A stretch of 64,000 bases of DNA from Arabidopsis thaliana (lineage: Eukaryota; Streptophyta; Magnoliopsida; Brassicales; Brassicaceae): contig NC_003070.9 in assembly GCF_000001735.4 (NCBI RefSeq), positions 18,461,971 through 18,525,970 on the forward strand, in the 5' to 3' direction. Positions 63,601 through 64,000 of this stretch are shown here, one piece after another. Numbering within the stretch: the first letter of the stretch is position 1; each line of letters begins with the position of its first letter. The position numbers were made by a program, and so were the translations under genes. The notes below the pieces were generated by a model. It saw only the letters and a list, made by a program, of their open reading frames with translations, was not told the DNA's origin and did not search any database.

Positions 63601-64000
63601 AGTACTTTCAGCATGCCTTCAATGTTATGTTCACCAAAATACAAGCGACTAGCTTCTTCTAGTGCTTCATGCCACATTTCATGCCAAAGTATGGCAACCC
63701 TGATAAGTTCATGTGATACAAGTTGCGCCTGTTTTTTTGTTGTTATGGGTGTAGAGGAAGGGGGTCACTAATTAGCTCAGGTAAAAATATATAATTCAAT
63801 AAAATCGACAAACACAAGAGATGACTTTTAACCTGATCCACGAGTGCACCACTGTGCTGGCGAACTTTATCAACCACCTCTTGAGCCGCAGCTCTCCGAA
63901 GATTGCTTATTGATTTACATGCAACGAGAAGGGGATACATCAGAGCCTGAAAACATTTGAAAAATAAATAGTCAAGGAGAAATTATGCATCCAAAATCGA
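60656..64000 (-). CDS. TOR: Target of rapamycin kinase (C-terminal part; 5' end beyond window)
   Basis: Coding exons in this window, in minus-strand order: 63946-63833, 63728-63525, 63215-63135, 63030-62956, 62877-62811, 62711-62551, 62404-62231, 62144-62016, 61924-61841, 61732-61671, 61590-61518, 61433-61110, 61025-60772 and 60674-60656. The gene continues past 64000. Read N to C: the end of the FAT region ([20 protein letters not shown]), the FRB domain ([20 protein letters not shown]), the kinase N-lobe ([17 protein letters not shown]), the catalytic loop [12 protein letters not shown], the metal-binding HIDFGDCFE, and the FATC end NYVGWCPFW. This is the catalytic half of the TORC1 kinase that couples nutrients to growth. 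Confidence 0.96.

Overview
The window is nuclear DNA of a flowering plant. Its genes are split by many short AT-rich GT-AG introns, its intergenic DNA is AT-rich, and it carries plant-only families (QWRF, ClpR, nucleobase-ascorbate transporter, Q-type C2H2 zinc fingers, plant F-box, TRB Myb/H1). From memory, the gene content and order match Arabidopsis thaliana chromosome 1, about At1g49870 to At1g50030; no database was consulted.

Left third (1-22.4 kb): the 3' part of a repeat-rich coiled-coil protein (+), the sulfhydryl oxidase ERV1 (+), a 4.4 kb AT-rich gap, the microtubule-associated QWRF2 (+), two tandem Q-type C2H2 zinc-finger genes (-), the spindle-checkpoint WD40 protein BUB3.2 (+), and a MULE-transposase-derived gene (-) whose upstream DNA looks like a host promoter.

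Middle (22.4-32.4 kb): gene-poor, degraded DNA. It holds a broken 3' fragment of a plastid-type alanyl-tRNA synthetase, two (TATG)n arrays, a small hAT-like element with 8-bp target duplications inside one array, and a decayed locus of unknown family duplicated in tandem with a period of about 1.2 kb.

Right half (32.4-64 kb): TRB1 (-), NAT4 (+), CLPR1 (-), a PsaN-like thylakoid protein (+), a 2.6 kb AT-rich gap, DNA polymerase kappa (+), a GNAT-like protein (+), a single-exon F-box gene (+) with a duplicated 3' stub upstream, an RsmE-type rRNA methyltransferase (-), alpha-tubulin TUA2 (+), a plastid membrane protein of unknown function (-), and the FAT-FRB-kinase-FATC half of TOR (-), which runs off the right edge.

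These genes form no operon-like unit. Loose themes are cell division and chromosomes (QWRF2, BUB3.2, TUA2, TRB1, POLK, TOR) and organelle biogenesis (ERV1, CLPR1, PsaN-like, RsmE-like, the 58-59 kb gene). Several upstream regions carry telo-boxes (AAACCCTA) and site II (TGGGCC/T) motifs typical of plant proliferation genes. Exon boundaries were read by eye from splice sites, reading frame and family conservation; no transcript evidence was available.
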